From: Bacteroidota bacterium
GTDB taxonomy: Bacteria; Bacteroidota; Bacteroidia; Bacteroidales; Prolixibacteraceae
NCBI GenBank assembly: GCA_023488865.1
Contig: JAMDDG010000109.1
Coordinates: 1 to 7,191 of the forward strand
Direction: 5' to 3'
Length of the DNA: 7,191 bases
Part shown: piece after piece, positions 6,902 through 7,191 of the stretch
Position numbering within the stretch: position 1 is the first letter of the stretch
Layout of the letters: the number at the start of each line of letters is the position of its first letter
Program-made: the position numbers and the translations under genes
Notes under the pieces: model-generated
The model's database searches: none
Seen by the model: the letters and a program-made list of their open reading frames with translations, nothing else
What the model was told of the DNA's origin: nothing

Positions 6902-7069
6902 TTAATTGTCAGATGGAATACCCACATAATCATTTTCGGTTGGTGCGAATACTTCCACATGGGTATCTCCTCTGTTGTCAATAATTTTTTGTGTGATCTG
7001 GTTTTTGAACGTAGTGGAATGGCTAAAAATTTTCGATTTTCGATTTTTGAATAGGGGAAGCGTTATAAT
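6902..7069 (-). pseudogene. Possible 3' end of an upstream gene (no ATG start)
   Basis: An open frame of 55 codons ending in TAA at 6902, without an ATG start. Its last part reads like real protein: IIDNRGDTHVEVFAPTEND followed by YVGIPSDN. The first third is low-complexity (lysine-rich, over a cgaaaat repeat) and probably not original coding sequence. It ends 17 bases before the start of the alginate-lyase-family gene on the same strand, the spacing of an operon neighbour. I do not recognise the family. It could be the surviving tail of a deleted PUL gene or chance. Confidence 0.35.
7029..7049. repeat. Short tandem repeat, unit attttcg
   Basis: Two exact 7-base units (7029-7035 and 7036-7042) followed by a partial third (attttt-g). 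It lies at the upstream edge of the protein-like part of the open frame at 6902-7069, in AT-rich DNA. Such slippage-prone repeats can mark deletion endpoints, but this one may simply be AT-rich intergenic sequence. Confidence 0.5.
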
Positions 7070-7191
7070 TTACAATTAATTATTTTTTGCTAATAGCTAT
7101 ATACTTACAGCTTATTGCAAAAAAAGAGACATTGATGGGCGATTTCACATCGCATCCACTCTTTTCAAAAGGTCGGTTCTTCATCCTCTGT
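7070..7191. other. AT-rich region with one small hairpin, no clear gene
   Basis: No gene is supported. A 5-bp stem, gcgat (7139-7143) with atcgc (7149-7153), is followed on the minus strand, some 13 bases on, by a run of seven T (7125-7119). The distance is too long for a standard intrinsic terminator, though a weak one for a gene off the right edge is possible. A plus-strand frame opens at ATG 7135 and stays open for 19 codons to the window edge; too short to judge. Confidence 0.4.

Noticed and set aside
7135..7191. Plus-strand ATG opening a frame to the right edge
   Set aside because: Only 19 codons are visible, with no signal or motif; it cannot be told from chance.

Overview
The window reads as part of a polysaccharide-degradation locus of a Bacteroidota bacterium. 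Every supportable gene is on the minus strand. The proteins carry export signals (lipoprotein or signal-peptidase I type), starts are preceded by A/T-rich sequence mostly without a clear Shine-Dalgarno, and the enzyme set (GH10 xylanase, heparinase II/III-fold lyase, alginate-lyase-family protein, Con A-like lyase-type lipoprotein, parallel beta-helix, exported PD40 propeller) is typical of Bacteroidota saccharolytic loci. No SusC/SusD pair, regulator or transporter is visible, so any such parts would lie to the right of base 7191 or elsewhere.

Layout in transcription order (right to left): 7191-7070 is AT-rich with no convincing gene. 7069-6902 is an open frame without an ATG that looks like the tail of an upstream gene. 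6884-6021 is an alginate-lyase-family protein that stops early. 6014-5607 is a piece of right-handed beta-helix in the same frame, separated from the previous gene by one TAA plus two codons. 5596-5564 is a perfect nested palindrome. 5542-5111 is a lipoprotein with the start and the end of a Con A-like domain but apparently not its middle. A 184-base gap follows. 4926-3412 is an exported Con A-like/PD40 propeller protein, 3361-2264 a GH10 xylanase and 2251-371 a heparinase II/III-family lyase; these three look complete and are tightly spaced (50 and 12 bases). 1-370 is non-coding, made of several hairpins and a C/T-rich imperfect tandem repeat, and probably holds the operon's 3' end.

Working model (inference): the locus attacks a uronic-acid-containing plant or algal polysaccharide, with lyases cleaving uronate linkages and the xylanase cutting a beta-1,4-xylan portion. 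The most notable point is the contrast between an intact downstream trio and an upstream half where each coding piece appears internally deleted or truncated. That is either real decay of half an operon or a set of assembly collapses; the sequence alone cannot separate these. I found no CRISPR array, tRNA, rRNA, integrase or transposase, and no wholly new type of system. The best candidate for undescribed biochemistry is the propeller protein with conserved-looking histidines.
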